DNA of 64,000 nt from Leucaena leucocephala (GCA_037074615.1 CM073518.1:16754501-16818500); one strand, 5' to 3'; positions 46,520-59,200 are shown, counted from the first letter of the stretch. Notes: generated from the sequence alone by a model not told the origin. Made by a program: numbers and translations.

Positions 46520-47948
46520 TGTAATATCCCTAATTTTTTGTACTGATTAGTATGTACAGTTTGTGTATAATGTATGTGAGATTTTGCAGGAACAAATATG
46601 GCCATTTATGTAAAGAAATGGATTAAATTGAAAAAGAAAGAAAAGGCAAGGACTAAAGTGAAAATATAAAAGGTTTAAGGCTGAAAAAGAAAGGTAGACA
46701 AAACTGTGGGGTCTTCAAGTGTAATTTTAGCCAAATTTAAGGGACTTAATTGAAAAGAAGAAAAGTTTCTAGGGGTTAAAGTGTAATTAAAGAAAGTTGA
46801 GCCAGAAGTAGTTTAGACCGCCCGAAAGCATTTCAGTCCCAGATTTTACCAGTAGATAGAGGAGAAGATGATGGTTAATCTAGCTTAATACGGGAATTTT
46901 GTCAGGACTTCAGATAGCCGAAATTTATCTGATAGTATAAAAGTATAAAAAATTATTATCGGATATCCTAGACTTCAGATATGAGTGAAAAACTACAGGA
47001 AGATGCGTCCTGTAGAGACGGATGTCAGGGAACTGACAGAATACCGAAAGGAGGTCTGTATAAAATGTTATTCATAAATTAGTGAATTTAGACGGGAGTT
47101 CATGACCTCCGGGTATCCGATTGAAAGATTTATCGGTATTCAAATTGAGACTGAATGAGCTTAGATGACATCAGTCAGAGGCCCGTAATGACACAAAGGG
47201 ATACCTAGATTCAGTATAGCAGTTTATCTGATAAAAGGTGCCAGTGTCTGAAAAGGTGTAGAAACTGTGTATAATGGCAAAAATAACCGATGAATATCGC
47301 CGGGAGAGATTTCTTGAGATTCGTGCCATGAAGGTAGCAAACCCTAAAGAGGCTAAAAAATGGCACCATGAAGACCCAATAAAACACTTGGACTGATAGG
47401 TGGGCTAGTGTCCCGAGGAACCCCAGAAAAGTGCAAAATTACGAAAATACCCCTGTGTTGTCCTAAGAAGTAACAGATGAATGAAGGGCATTTTGATCAT
47501 TTTGGACAGGCTAGAACGCCCAACACATGTACAGGAAGGTTAGTCAAACTCAGTATATGCCCTGACAAGGTACAAAGAGGTGTGAAATGACGATTTTGCC
47601 CTTAGGGTTAATATAGTGCAAGGAAGGGCATCAAGGGTATTTTTGTCATTTCTAAGGGATCTGAAATTAAGTTTAGACCCAATATAAGAATTTCAATGAT
47701 ATAAAAAATCCATATACTAAATTTAAGGTCAGAAGACATATTATAGAATCTCAGAAAAATTAGATATAGAAAACAGTCCAGTTTTCGAGGAATCGGATCG
47801 GGCCGGTATCGGATTAGACTGGAATTTTTCCAGAGGCTTCTTGGGTCTTCAATTTTGCCATGTGAGGTATTAGGTGTCCCATGAGATGTCCCTTGGATGA
47901 TGTTATAAATTGTGATGTCATAAATGAAAAAGAAAAGAAAATCCAAGA
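46520..47948 (+). mobile_element. truncated Gypsy LTR (5' half only)
   Basis: It starts TGTAATATCCC, very like the Gypsy-1 5' LTR, and runs in the same order until about 47948 (GAAAAAGAAAAGAAAATCC), then stops just before the place where the TATA box and the remaining 1.4 kb should be. No 3' end or TSD is present, so a deletion removed the right part. Confidence 0.85.
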
Positions 47949-48143
47949 TTAAATCACGCACAGTTCTTTCGCATAAATTTTCAAGGTAAAAATACTATTT
48001 AACCCTTTGTATATTCTCCTATTTATCTTTAATGTGATTTAAGAGATTAGGATCATATTTGATGTGATATGATATCTAGAATTTAAAATTTTTAAGAATT
48101 TGATGTGAGATTAGGCGAACTAGAATTTGATGAGATATGATCC

Positions 48144-49558
48144 TTACAGATCATTGGGATTTACAATTCCTAATTCTCTCCTGATGTAGTTGAATTTATC
48201 TTGAGCAAGTGGTTTAGTGAAAATATATGCTAGTTGAAGATGAGTTGGGATGAATTCAACTTTTATATCTTTCTTTTATCATGGTCTCTTATGAAGTGGT
48301 GTCTAATATCAATGTGCTTTGTTTAGGAATGAAGTATGGGATTCTTTGATAAACTAATTGTACTTTTATTGTCAAATAGAATTAGAATCTTGTTCAACTT
48401 TATACCCATATCTTGAAGTTGTTGTTTAAGCCATAGTGTTTGTGCACAACAACTACCAACAGCTATATACTCAGCTTCTGTTGATGAGATAACAACCGTG
48501 TATTGCTTCTTACTGAACCATGAAACTAGACAATCATTAGGAATTCACATTGTCTACTGGTGCTTTTCCTATCTGTTTTGTATCCTCCATGGTCAAAATC
48601 TAAGTATTCTACCAAGAATTCTACTCCTCCCCTGGGAAACCATATACCAAGGTCAATGGTTCCTACTAGGTATCTGAATATTCTTTTTATAGCTTCAGCA
48701 TGAGATTCTTTTGGAGCAGCTTGATATCTTACAAACATCCCCACACTAAATTATATGTTTGGTCTTCTTGCAGTGAGGTATAGAAGAGACCCAATTATTC
48801 CTCAATATTTTGTAATGTTGAAGTCTTGCCCCTTTCTCATCTTTATCTAGCATAGTATTTGTGCTCATCAAAGTTGATACACTTTTGGCTTGATCCATTT
48901 CAAACTTCAGTAACTCCTTTAGATACTTTGTCCAGTAAATGAATATGCCATTCGCTCGTTGTCTGATTTGAAGTCCTAGAAAGAAATTTAGTTCTCCCAC
49001 CATTGATATCTCAAATTATCCCTGCATTTTCTTGGCAAATTCTTGACAAAGATCCTTATTAGTAGCACCGAAGATAATATCATCAACATAAATTTGAACT
49101 ACTAAAAGATCATATATGTTTCTTTTAATAAACAACGTATTATCTACTTATACTCTTTCAAAGCCTTTTTCTATCAGGAATTTATTGAGACAATCATACC
49201 AAGCTCTAGGAACTTGTTTTAACCCATATAATGCTTAAGTTTATACATATGATTTAGAAACTGATGATCTTTAAATCTAGGAGGTTGTTCTACATACACC
49301 TCTTCCATTATAAAACTATTAAGAAAAGCACTTTTGACATCTATTTGATAAAGCTTAAAATCTTTAATAAAAGCAAAGGCTAAGAGTACTTGTATAGCTT
49401 CTAATCTGGCCACTGTAGCATATGTTTCCTCATCTATACATTCTTGATTATAGCCTTTTGCAACTAATCTAGCCTTATTTCTAATGATTATAGCAGATTC
49501 ATCAAGTTTGTTCTTGAATACCTATTTAGTCCCGATGACTGGATCATTATTGGGTCTA
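48144..49558 (-). pseudogene. Copia-2 reverse transcriptase and RNase H pseudogene
   Basis: From high to low coordinate: MARLEAIQVLLAFAFIKDFK and YQIDVKSAFLN (49413 down), a YVDDIIF-like site at about 49075, MVGELNFFLGLQIRQRANG (49003 down), DEKGARLQHYKILRN (about 48830), then FVRYQAAPKESHAEAIKRIF (about 48737) and EYLDFDHGGYKTDRKSTS (about 48600). RNase H ends with RRELGIVNPNDL before a stop at 48146. Frame changes occur near 49215, 49010 and 48745. The region between ARLQHYK and the target of the Copia-1 insertion shows the intact form of that site. Confidence 0.87.
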
Positions 49559-49563
49559 GGTAC

Positions 49564-52500
49564 TGAAACATCCTTACTTTCGTATGTCTTAGGGACCATT
49601 TGGTAGCATTTAGAACCACTCTCAAGGTCATTGAAGTCCAATTTCTCAATCTGGAGTTTTACTCTTATCGAGTACTGTTCACTGTGTAAATTCCAGATGA
49701 GTGACCTGACTTCGAAAAATCATAACTATTTCTAGAAAAATCAAAATGAAGTGGTTCCAATTGATACTTGAAGCTAACTCAATTATATTTCAGGGAAAAA
49801 TAACTCGTTGACCATTAATTGACTGAGTCAATGTCAGTCAACGTCACAAATTTACTATTCATCTAACGTTTTTCTCCTGAATCCAGCATTCTGGTCCCAA
49901 CTTTGATAATTCATATCTTCATGTGTAGACATCCAAATGAGACATTTTATATATCAAATTAAATCTTGGTATGTATAATATTTACCATAAAAATTTTATA
50001 CATTTATTCATCCATTTACTATTTTTAATCATTTATCAAACATGACCTAGTCACCACGTGTTACTGTTCACAGTGGTAATTTCCAGCAATCAACTTTGCA
50101 TACTTAAGCATACATCCATCATACATCAGTCACTCATGCCAAACAACACTTATTATTAATTAATAAGTTGTTTTACATCGGGGAATGTACAAAATTTCCC
50201 ATATCTCTATTACATATTTTCCTGCCTGAAATCCGGCAGCTTAACCGCTACGCTTCATCTTCAGAAAGTAGCTGATCTTGTACCGATTAGGTAATTCCCG
50301 TGAGAACTACCATTCTACGTAAGCACCTAGGAAAGACTGGATGAACCGGCTAGGTCCACTCACTTCCAGCCTCCTTAGACAGTACCTACGTACACAGTAC
50401 GTATCAACTGCTCTCTTTATCTTGTCATAATTTCGGCAGCATAACGGCGTCTCTTAAAATTCCCAAAATTCACTTTGACATAACCTCCCCTGTAATGGTT
50501 TACTTATTGGGATGAGATTCGAGGAAATCTCAGTAGCAACAATCATAACAATATATGTAATGAAGAGTGACAGTGCTTGCTTGTGATTGTGTACAGATAA
50601 GTATGCGGCATGCTTCCATGCTTAATAACATATGATCATAGCATTATAGCAGAGCTTCAGACATAACATATAAGACAACAATCCAACCAAACAATAGCAC
50701 AACAAATCACAAAGCTATTACATAAAAGCTAGGATTAGTTACTACCTCAAAAGCTTAGCAGAACTCCAGAACCTCTATACTGCTTTCAACTCCGCCAGAG
50801 CTTCCTTTCTTCTTTCTTTCTCTTACTTTCTCTCTCAAGAACTTCCTTCTCTCTCTAATCTTGCTCTTGGCCGTGCATAATGAAGGCAAGGGGGGTTATT
50901 TATAGTTTTGGTCAATGGCATTCTTGTAATTTTGAAGCCATCTGATCCTGTGGTCTGGTTTTTTCCGGAATTTCCTATTTTCTTTTATTCCTTTTACTAC
51001 ATCATGCATGACATCATCTCAAGGCCACCTCATGGGACACCTCATCGCAACATTCTTCACATGTCACAATTCCTGGACACCTCATCAGCTGACTCAGCAG
51101 TTCCAGTCCAATCCAGTACCGGTCCGGTCCGATTTTCCACAAACTGGACTCACCGGCTAAGATTGTGTCACATGTCCTTAACTTTTCTTCTCCCTCTAAG
51201 ATGACACCATGTGGCATCTGGAAGGGACCTTTCACGTCTTCCAATGCTATCCAGATAAGTCCAAGACTTTATCTGATCACCTCCTCGGTTATCGTGTCGA
51301 CCGGGTAACTTTACTTTATTGAAACAACATTAAAATAGTATTTTAATGCCACTTTTTCCCACATATCACTGGGCCTACGTTTTTGGGCTCTGGGAATGTT
51401 ATCTTGGATCTTGATCAAGCTCAAGTACTCTGATGGCTTGATTCCCAAGAAATATCCCTTGGCAAATTACCAAAATACCCTTGGGTGCCCTTTCTTGCAC
51501 TATTTTAACCCTAAGGGTAAAATCGTCATTTCAAACCCTTCTATACCCTATCAGGGCATATACTGACTCTGAGTAACTTTATCTGTATGTGCCTTGGCTC
51601 CTGGGCCTATCCAGAATGACCAAAATGCCCTCATACATCTACTACCCCTTTAGTACAACACAGGGGCATTTTTGTAATTTCACACTTTTCCGGGGTTCTG
51701 CCGGACACTGGCCCACCTATCAGTCCAAGTGTCTTATTGGGCCTTTGATGGCGCCATTATTGGGCCTTTCAGGGTCCATTACCTCTATGGCACGCATTAC
51801 GAGGAATCCTCCCTTGTCAATGATTATTGAATATTTTAACTATTATTCACCGTTTATACACATATTCGGACACCAGCTCCTTCTATCCGATACACTGGCC
51901 TGCGGTGTTCAGGCATCCCTGTGAGTCATAACAGTCATCTGAGTGCGGTCATCCGAACTCATTCAGTCCCTTTTCAAATATCGATAAATCTCCCTATCGG
52001 ATACCCGGAGGCCTCATACTCCATCTGGATTTTCTAATTTGCGAATAACTTTTTCTACAGGCCTCCTATCGGTATTCTATCAGTTTCCTAACATCCGCCC
52101 CATAAGGACGCATCATCCTGTATTTCCTCACCTAGATCTGAAATCTAGGATATCCGGTAGGCATTTTTATAACTTTTGGACTATCAGATCAATTCTGGCT
52201 ATCTGGAGTCTTGAAAAATTCCTGTATTAAGCCAGATTACCGAGCGTCACTTGCTCTCTCTACCGGTGAAATCTGGGACAAAAATGCTTTCAGGCAGTCC
52301 AAACCACTTCCGGCCTGACTTTCTTGAATTACACTTTAGCCCCAAGGAACTTTTCTTCTTTTTAATTAAGTCCCTTTTTATTTGGCTAAAATTACACTTA
52401 AGGACCCCACCTTTTTGTCTACTTTTCCTTTTTGGTTTTATACTTTTCATATTTTCACTTAAGCCCCTTTATTTCCTTTCTCTTGCAATTTAATCCCTTT

Positions 52501-52684
52501 CTTTGCATAAATGGCCATCATATCCCTAGGGACTTTCACTATTTACACATAAGTCCCTGGACTTTCACTTATTTGCAGTTTAGTCCCAAAAAACCCTCTG
52601 TATATTTCGGGGACTTCTGTTCAAAGGGATATATTTATTTCAGGCTACGTACTAAATCTCTGGCCTGAAAATTGGGGTGTTACA
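49564..52684 (-). mobile_element. solo Gypsy LTR inside Copia-2 reverse transcriptase
   Basis: On the + strand it starts TGAAACATCC and ends GGGTGTTACA, 3121 bp, flanked by a perfect TSD, GGTAC (49559-49563 and 52685-52689). It is the longest solo LTR here and is full length for the family, with a reverse TATAAATA-like box at about 50900. Confidence 0.93.
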
Positions 52685-52689
52685 GGTAC

Positions 52690-52975
52690 CAATTCCCAAA
52701 CTTAATTTCATTCAAATTGATTTAATTCTTCCTGTATTGCAATTATCCAGAACTCATCTGATTATAGCCTTCTTGATTATAGCCTTTTGCAACTAATCTA
52801 GCCTTATTTCTAATGATTATAGCAGATTCATCAAGTTTGTTCTTGAATACCTATTTAGTCCCGATGACTGGATAATTATTGGGTCTAGGTACCAATTCCC
52901 AAACTTAATTTCATTCAAATTGATTTAATTCTTCCTATATTACAATTATCCATAACTCATCTGATAGTACTTTAG
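52690..52975 (-). repeat. tandem duplication of about 205 bp in Copia-2 reverse transcriptase
   Basis: The block running from TTCTTGATTATAGCC to CATCTGAT occurs twice. The first copy is split by the solo LTR (about 49439-49563 and 52690-52770); the second is about 52771-52972. They differ at only a few bases. The LTR landed in one copy, at the GGTAC site that is still intact in the other (52885-52889). Confidence 0.85.
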
Positions 52976-55208
52976 CTATGTTGGTGGGTTCAATGTTAGA
53001 AATAAATGGAGAGTAATGCTCTTCAATGAACACTTGTCTCCAGGTTTTTACTCCTTCATCGACTTCAATAATAACTTGGTCTAAAGGATGATTTCTATTA
53101 TATTTCCAGGCTCTAGGTTGATCTTTTTTAGACTAATTAGATTGATTACTCGATTGATCAACCATGGGTTCTTTGTTTAATTTTAATGTTTCAAGACCCT
53201 GAATTATCTCAACTTCATCATATAGAGGCTTTGAAATTGGTTCTATTTTAGAAAATACTACATGCACAGACTCTTCTATTGTAAATGTTCTTTTGTTAAA
53301 AAGTCTATATGCTTTACTATGAATAGAATAATCAAGAAAAATACCCTCATCAGATTTAGGATCAAATTTACTCAAATTTTATTTGTTGTTGTTGTGAATG
53401 AAGCATTTGCTCCTAAAGATCCTCAGATGAGTGAGATTAGGTTTGCGTTCTTTGTAGAGCTCATATGGTGTCTTATTGAGTATTGGTCTGATGTAGGATC
53501 GGTTGCATATATAACATGCTATTTTCATAGCCTCTGCCCAAAATACTTGTGAGACACCCTTGTCATTGAGCATTACTCTAGCCATGTCTGTGAGAACTTT
53601 GTTCTTCCTTTCAACAACTCCATTTTATTATGGCGTTCTTGGTACAGAGAAGTTATGATCAATTCATAGTTGTCACAAAATTAAGCAAAATCAATGTTTT
53701 CAAATTCTCCTCCGTGATTAGTCCTGATAGACATAATAGACATACCTTTCTCATTTTGAACCTTCTTGGCAAACACAACAAATGCATTAAAAGTTTCTCT
53801 TTAGAGGAAAGATATAAAGTCCAAGTAAATCTTGAATAGTTATAAACTATCACCAGAGCATATAAGTTTCCCCTGAAACTTTTGACTCTTGATGGACCAA
53901 CCAAATTCATATGAAGTAATTAGAGTGGTCTTTCAATTGAGACTTCCTTCTTTGATTTAAAAAGGTCTTTACTTGTTTCCCTTTTTTACAAGCATCACAG
54001 ACAATATCAATTTCAGTTTTAACTTCAGGTAAACCAATTACTAAATTCTTTTTAACCAATTTTGAAAGTTCATGCATGTTCACATGAGCTAATCTCTTGT
54101 GTCATAACCAACTTTCTTTTGATTTGCTAAGAAAACAATTTTCAAGTGAATTAGAATTAATAGAGATAGTATAACAGTTATCACCCCTTGGAGCTTCAAG
54201 CTTTCTTTATTGATTGGGAGGTATTTCTTACTTACTATTACGTATTCTTCTAAGTAAAAAATAATCCAATTGTCTTTGTCCTCAGTTTGACTCACACTAA
54301 AGAAGTTATGACATAATCCTTCCACGTAGTAAATATCTTCCACTTTTACTCCTTCTTTACTTCCCACTTCTCCAATTCCAGCAATCTTTTCAGATTGGTT
54401 TCCTCTGAAGCTTACTTTGCCTCCTTCCTTATGATAAAGGTTGAGAAACGTTTTTACATCTCTGGTTATATGTCTGGAGCATCCATTGTCAATGTACCAT
54501 TTGTTGTTCTTGGATACTTTAAGACAAACCTAAAACAAAATTATTTAATTTTAGGTACCCAGACTTTCTTGGGTCCTTTTATGTTAGTTTGGATTGCCTT
54601 AGGTATATAAGTTCCTTTAGGTACCCATTTCATTGTGCTGTAGGGTCCATTTTTCTTGTGATAACAAGAGACAGTAGAGTGACCCTTACGATAATATGAA
54701 CATTAAGCAAATATATTTGAAGTATGCACAGTGTGTCTAAAATAGTGTAGATATAATTTGTTTCCTAATTTTTTATTTCCTTTCTATTTATACAAGTTAG
54801 GGTCATATCCTATTCCAGATTTATCAGAAATAAATCTCTGATTTCCAAGTAAGATAAAGCATTCACTACTTTTAGTAAATTTCTCGAGAGTTTTGGTTAA
54901 CTCTATATTTTCCTTTTCAAATACTTCATAATTAGTACATTTCAATATAGCTTTAGGTGATGTATTTATCTTTTCTAAACTCCAAATTTTCTTTTTAGAG
55001 TTTACTAACTCTTTTGCTAATTTAATGAATTCAAAGTGTAATTCATTATATTCAGAAAGTAATTTATCATAGGTGGGTTCTGTGTTTATTACCTCCTCTA
55101 TCTCTGATTCTTGTTCTTCTTGAGTGACCAGACAGATGTTTGCTTTTTCTTCATCATCACTGTCTCCACTTTCTGATGTACTTTCTCCCTAGATTGATGA
55201 GACGAATG
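52976..55208 (-). pseudogene. Copia-2 gag end, protease, integrase and start of reverse transcriptase
   Basis: From high to low coordinate: an acidic Gag tail (about 55200-55000), the second knuckle region near 54690 with its first Cys changed, protease-linked VKVEDIYYVEGLCHN (about 54345), a GAG-pre-integrase stretch (about 54100-53970), integrase LYALVIVYNYSRFTWTLYLS, where the catalytic DDY is now YNY (about 53850), FWAEAMKIACYICNRSYIRP (about 53535), and the LGY-type C-terminal piece SKAYRLFNKRTFTIEESVHV (about 53315). The lost catalytic Asp and several stops make it inactive. It is interrupted by the element at 55214. Confidence 0.87.
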
Positions 55209-55213
55209 CTTTC

Positions 55214-56359
55214 TGTAACATCCCAATTTTTGGGTCTAGTTGAACTGGGAGGTAGTCTGATATGGGCAGGCTGCTAACCCGTAGTCCTATGGTGGTAATC
55301 TGATATGGGCGGATTATTTACCTGTATTTTGTAGGATCCGAGGGATAAGCTAAGTCCTTCAGGATTTAAAGATGAGTTAAGTCTTTAACCTACAGAATCG
55401 GGACAGTTCACCTAGGTTCAAAATGAGGAATGGGAGGAATGTCCTAAGTCTTAAGCCTAGGAATTCTGCAGGTAGCTTGATATGGGCTGGCTCCTGTGTA
55501 AGATAACCTGATACAGAGGGTTGTCGAGCCTTTTAATTAATGAGGACTCCCGAAGAGTTAAGGGATGAGTTATTGAAAGAGAATTTCTAGAACCTAGGAT
55601 AAAGGATAAGAAGAAAGTGAGATAAGATAGACCCCAGAATTATGCTAAGATTCTGTGGGGTGAGATATGAAAGAAATGGACACATCTTGTGAGAGAAGTA
55701 GAGTTGTCCATGGGAAAGATGTAAAGTGACTTTTGGTCGCGACGAGGAAGTGTCTTGGTTGCGACTCATATTGGTAGAGAGGTTTGGTCGTGACGGATAT
55801 GTGTGGTGTCGCGACTAATAAGTAAATGAGTTTGGTTGCGACTAAAATGTACTGAGGTCGCGACTGAAAAGTGATAAGGTCACGACTAATAGTGGCAGAA
55901 AACCTTAGACGCGACTAAAATGTGTTGTGGTCGCGACGAGAAAATGTTGTAGTCGCGACTAGTGTACACAAAGATGTTAGGTTGCGACAAGAGGATGTTG
56001 AGGTCGCGACTAGTGACTAAAGTGGCGCTAAGCGTATGGGCCAAGAGTGGTGAAGGTCCAAGAGAGATAGTTACCCAGTTAGAGATAGACCGGAGTAAAG
56101 ACTGAACATCATTATATGATAAGTACTGTGTACGTAGTGCTGTCTAAGGAGGCTAGAAGTGAGTGGACCTAGCCGGTTCATCTAGTCTTTCCTGGGTACT
56201 ACGTAGAATGGTAGTTCTCATGAGGGAATTACCGAATCAGTACGATTCAGTTCTTTGTACAGATGAAGTGTAGCGGTTATGCTGCCGGAGTTTAGGCAGA
56301 AGAAGAGCTAGTATAGCTTCTGCAAGTGTACTCTGAGGGCTGTATGGGAGGATGTTTCA
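55214..56359 (+). repeat. 5' LTR of the non-autonomous element
   Basis: It starts TGTAACATCCC and ends GGATGTTTCA. The first 500 bases match the reverse-oriented LTR at 23443-26046. A GTCGCGAC array lies at 55736-56010. The last 250 bases share 'aaggaggctagaagtgagtg' and 'gttatgctgccg' with the larger Gypsy LTRs. No TATAAATA box is present, unlike the larger LTRs. Confidence 0.95.
55736..56010 (+). repeat. GTCGCGAC palindrome array (5' LTR)
   Basis: Twelve copies of GTCGCGAC or one-step variants (GTTGCGAC, GTCGTGAC, GTCACGAC) occur about every 20-30 bases. The variants mostly differ by C-to-T or G-to-A changes at CpG, as expected from methylated cytosines. The bases between copies are not repeated. 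Confidence 0.9.
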
Positions 56360-56362
56360 TTT

Positions 56363-56374
56363 TGGTATCAGAGC
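56363..56374 (+). promoter_or_regulatory. primer-binding site of the non-autonomous element
   Basis: TGGTATCAGAGC, three bases after the 5' LTR, is the same tRNA-iMet type as in Gypsy-1 and the two Copia elements. Confidence 0.92.
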
Positions 56375-58054
56375 AATAGGTTCTGGCATCAACCAGAAAG
56401 GATTCTGGTTCTGAGCATAAGATTCTAGCACAGAACAGAAGGTTCTGGCTCAGTGATGCTCTGATTTAGAAAGAGTATTTCCTTGAGTGCGAGAGAATAG
56501 CACTCCGGTCGCGACTAAAGTGTTTTAGGTCGCGACGGGTAGCCTCAATGAGAGGTTTAGTCGCGACGCATAAGTTTCTAGGTCGCGACTGTTATTCACA
56601 GAAAGATTATGTCGCGGCGGGTATGTTCATAGGTCGCGACTTTATTTGGCAGGGAGCTGAGGTTGCGACGAGAAAGGTCTCGTGTCGCGACAAGATAAGT
56701 TCAGGTCGCGACAATAATTTGGTCGCGACTAAGGGACAGAATTGTTCGGTCGTGACGAGTTGAGTGTGGTGGTCGCGACGAAAGATCATAGAGGATGAGT
56801 CATGACTATCCAACACTCAGGTCACAGCAGTATTCATGTAGAGGGTTTAGAAAGGGCCGGTGGAGATAAAAATTCCTAGATGGAATGTGTTGTGGTCACT
56901 TTTCTTTTCGAAGGAAAAAGATGGTGAACACAAGATAAGGATGTAGAGCTTGAGTGGAGGAGCCATGCATAGAGGAAGCTGGAAACTCCAATATGCGAGT
57001 CATCCTTGCTAAAGAAGTAGCAAGGGATGATAATGATGAATTAAGATGGGCTAGCTAGATGAAATAGCTAGAATGAGGTAGACCTCCGTGTAGATCTACA
57101 ATGTCAAGGTCTTATTCAGCTGGGCTGAATAGAAGACCTAAGAGCTAGAATGAGATAGCTAGCATGAGGTTGGTCCAGGAATGAGCCTAGGATATGGCCT
57201 AAGGTTAGAGATGTGATGGGCTGATGTTCCCTAAGCAGAGGGATTCCATCACGAAGAAGTAGTAACCTAGGGTAGAATACCCTAGAGAACAGAAATGATA
57301 TGTTTGAGGATGATAGATAGTCTCAGTTATGGGACGATAAGTTATGATATTGAGATAGAGAAGCATTGGCTAAGAGCACTCTGGGAGGTAGCTTAAGTTG
57401 TGAAGCTAATAGCAAGAGAAAGAGGCAATAGTTCAGGCAGGGGTCTGATCAAAGTGGGGAGCCATGGCACATAGGAGTGTCGAGCAAGGCAATGCAGTGG
57501 TGAGAGAAAGACCACTTGGCGAGAGTTGCCTGCGAATGCTGACATCCTAGGAAAGGTGTTTGCTACCACAGACAGAGTCTCCAATTTCCCTAAGGTCGAC
57601 CCTAAGAATGGTTAAGAGGAACCATAGCTGTAAGGGCGACTGAGCTGTAAGGAACTATGTGCCTAGATGATGGTATGGATGAAGAGTTCTTTTCTGATCT
57701 AGAGAATGTGGTTATGATAATGAGTCGGGAGAAATAATTAGTAAGATAATAAATCTGTCTTAACTCAGTGATGAGGGCGTTGTATGAGGGGTTAGGACAT
57801 GGATAGCTGTAAGCAACTATAATGTAAGATGTTAGTTGCTAAGAATCCATGTGGAAGGTCTAGGACCAAGCTGTTGCTCCTCTAGGCCATCACTGGAGTG
57901 AGGAAAAGACGGATAGGGATGATCTTACTAGTTATATATATGACTGTGTTATAATAATCACATAGCTGCATAGATCAGTAAGAAGTTCTCTTCAGGGAAA
58001 GATGAGGTATCCCTTGAAATTTCGAGGACGAAATTTCTTAAAGGGGAGGAGATT
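56375..58054 (+). other. internal non-coding region of the non-autonomous element
   Basis: No open frame with retroelement motifs is seen in 1.7 kb. The first 100 bases repeat AGGTTCTGG / GGATTCTGG words. A second GTCGCGAC array of twelve copies fills 56508-56779. Purine-rich sequence with GAGATAGCTAG-like words follows. At the right end are the hairpin AAATTTCGAGGACGAAATTT (58017-58036) and the polypurine tract AAAGGGGAGGAGATT (58040-58054). Confidence 0.8.
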
Positions 58055-59200
58055 TGTAACATCCCAATTTTTGGGTCTAGTTGAACTGGGAGGTAGTCTG
58101 ATATGGGCAGGCTGCTAACCCGTAGTCCTATGGTGGTAATCTGATATGGGCGGATTATTTACCTGTATTTTGTAGGATCCGAGGGATAAGCTAAGTCCTT
58201 CAGGATTTAAAGATGAGTTAAGTCTTTAACCTACAGAATCGGGACAGTTCACCTAGGTTCAAAATGAGGAATGGGAGGAATGTCCTAAGTCTTAAGCCTA
58301 GGAATTCTGCAGGTAGCTTGATATGGGCTGGCTCCTGTGTAAGATAACCTGATACAGAGGGTTGTCGAGCCTTTCAATTAATGAGGACTCCCGAAGAGTT
58401 AAGGGATGAGTTATTGAAAGAGAATTTCTAGAACCTAGGATAAAGGATAAGAAGAAAGTGAGATAAGATAGACCCCAGAATTATGCTAAGATTCTGTGGG
58501 GTGAGATATGAAAGAAATGGACACTACTTGTGAGAGAAGTAGAGTTGTCCATGGGAAAGATGTAAAGTGACTTTTGGTCGCGACGAGGAAGTGTCTTGGT
58601 TGCGACTCATATTGGCAGAGAGGTTTGGTCGTGACGGATATGTGTGGTGTCGCGACTAATAAGTAAATGAGTTTGGTTGCGACTAAAATGTACTGAGGTC
58701 GCGACTGAAAAGTGATAAGGTCGCTACTAATAGTGGCAGAAAACCTTAGACGCGACTAAAATGTGTTGTGGTCGCGACGAGAAAATGTTGTAGTCGCGAC
58801 TAGTGTACACAAAGATGTTAGGTCGCGACAAGAGGATGTTGAGGTCGCGACTAGTGACTAAAGTGGCGCTAAGCGTATGGGCCAAGAGTGGTGAAGGTCC
58901 AAGAGAGATAGTTACCCAGTTAGAGATAGACCGGAGTAAAGACTGAACATCATTATATGATAAGTACTGTGTACGTAGTGCTGTCTAAGGAGGCTAGAAG
59001 TGAGTGGACCTAGCCGGTTCATCTAGTCTTTCCTGGGTACTACGTAGAATGGTAGTTCTCATGAGGGAATTACCGAATCAGTACGGTTCAGTTCTTTGTG
59101 CAGATGAAGTGTAGCGGTTATGCTGCCGGAGTTTAGGCAGAAGAAGAGCTAGTATAGCTTCCGCAAGTGTACTCTGAGGGTTGTATGGGAGGATGTTTCA
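58055..59200 (+). repeat. 3' LTR of the non-autonomous element
   Basis: It is the same length as the 5' LTR and about 99% identical. Its own GTCGCGAC array is at 58577-58851; three of the differences fall inside GTCGCGAC words. Confidence 0.95.

Larger units (their letters stand above)
43236..47985 (+). mobile_element. small Copia-type LTR, split by two Gypsy LTRs
   Basis: Sequence beginning TGTTGGAATTTGGGCTC at 43236 continues, after the LTR at 43281-46191, with CCTATATAATATGG (46197) and runs to GTTAT at 46519, where a second Gypsy LTR lies. After that, about 47949-47985 (ending TTTTCA) may be its last part. This gives a small LTR of about 400 bp with a TATA box and a CT-microsatellite leader (46441-46457). 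No TSD was found for its outer ends, so the right edge is approximate. Confidence 0.5.
55214..59200 (+). mobile_element. complete, young non-autonomous Gypsy-derived LTR element
   Basis: Two 1146-bp LTRs (55214-56359 and 58055-59200) bound a 1695-bp internal region. A perfect TSD, CTTTC (55209-55213 and 59201-59205), and an intact empty-site frame in Copia-2 gag confirm the edges. I count 11 differences between the LTRs, about 1%, so it is the youngest dated insertion here. It has a primer-binding site and a polypurine tract but no gag or pol frame, so it would need proteins in trans. The sequence AAATTTCGAGGACGAAATTT just before the polypurine tract is typical of Tekay-type Gypsy elements and points to their machinery. 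Confidence 0.95.
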
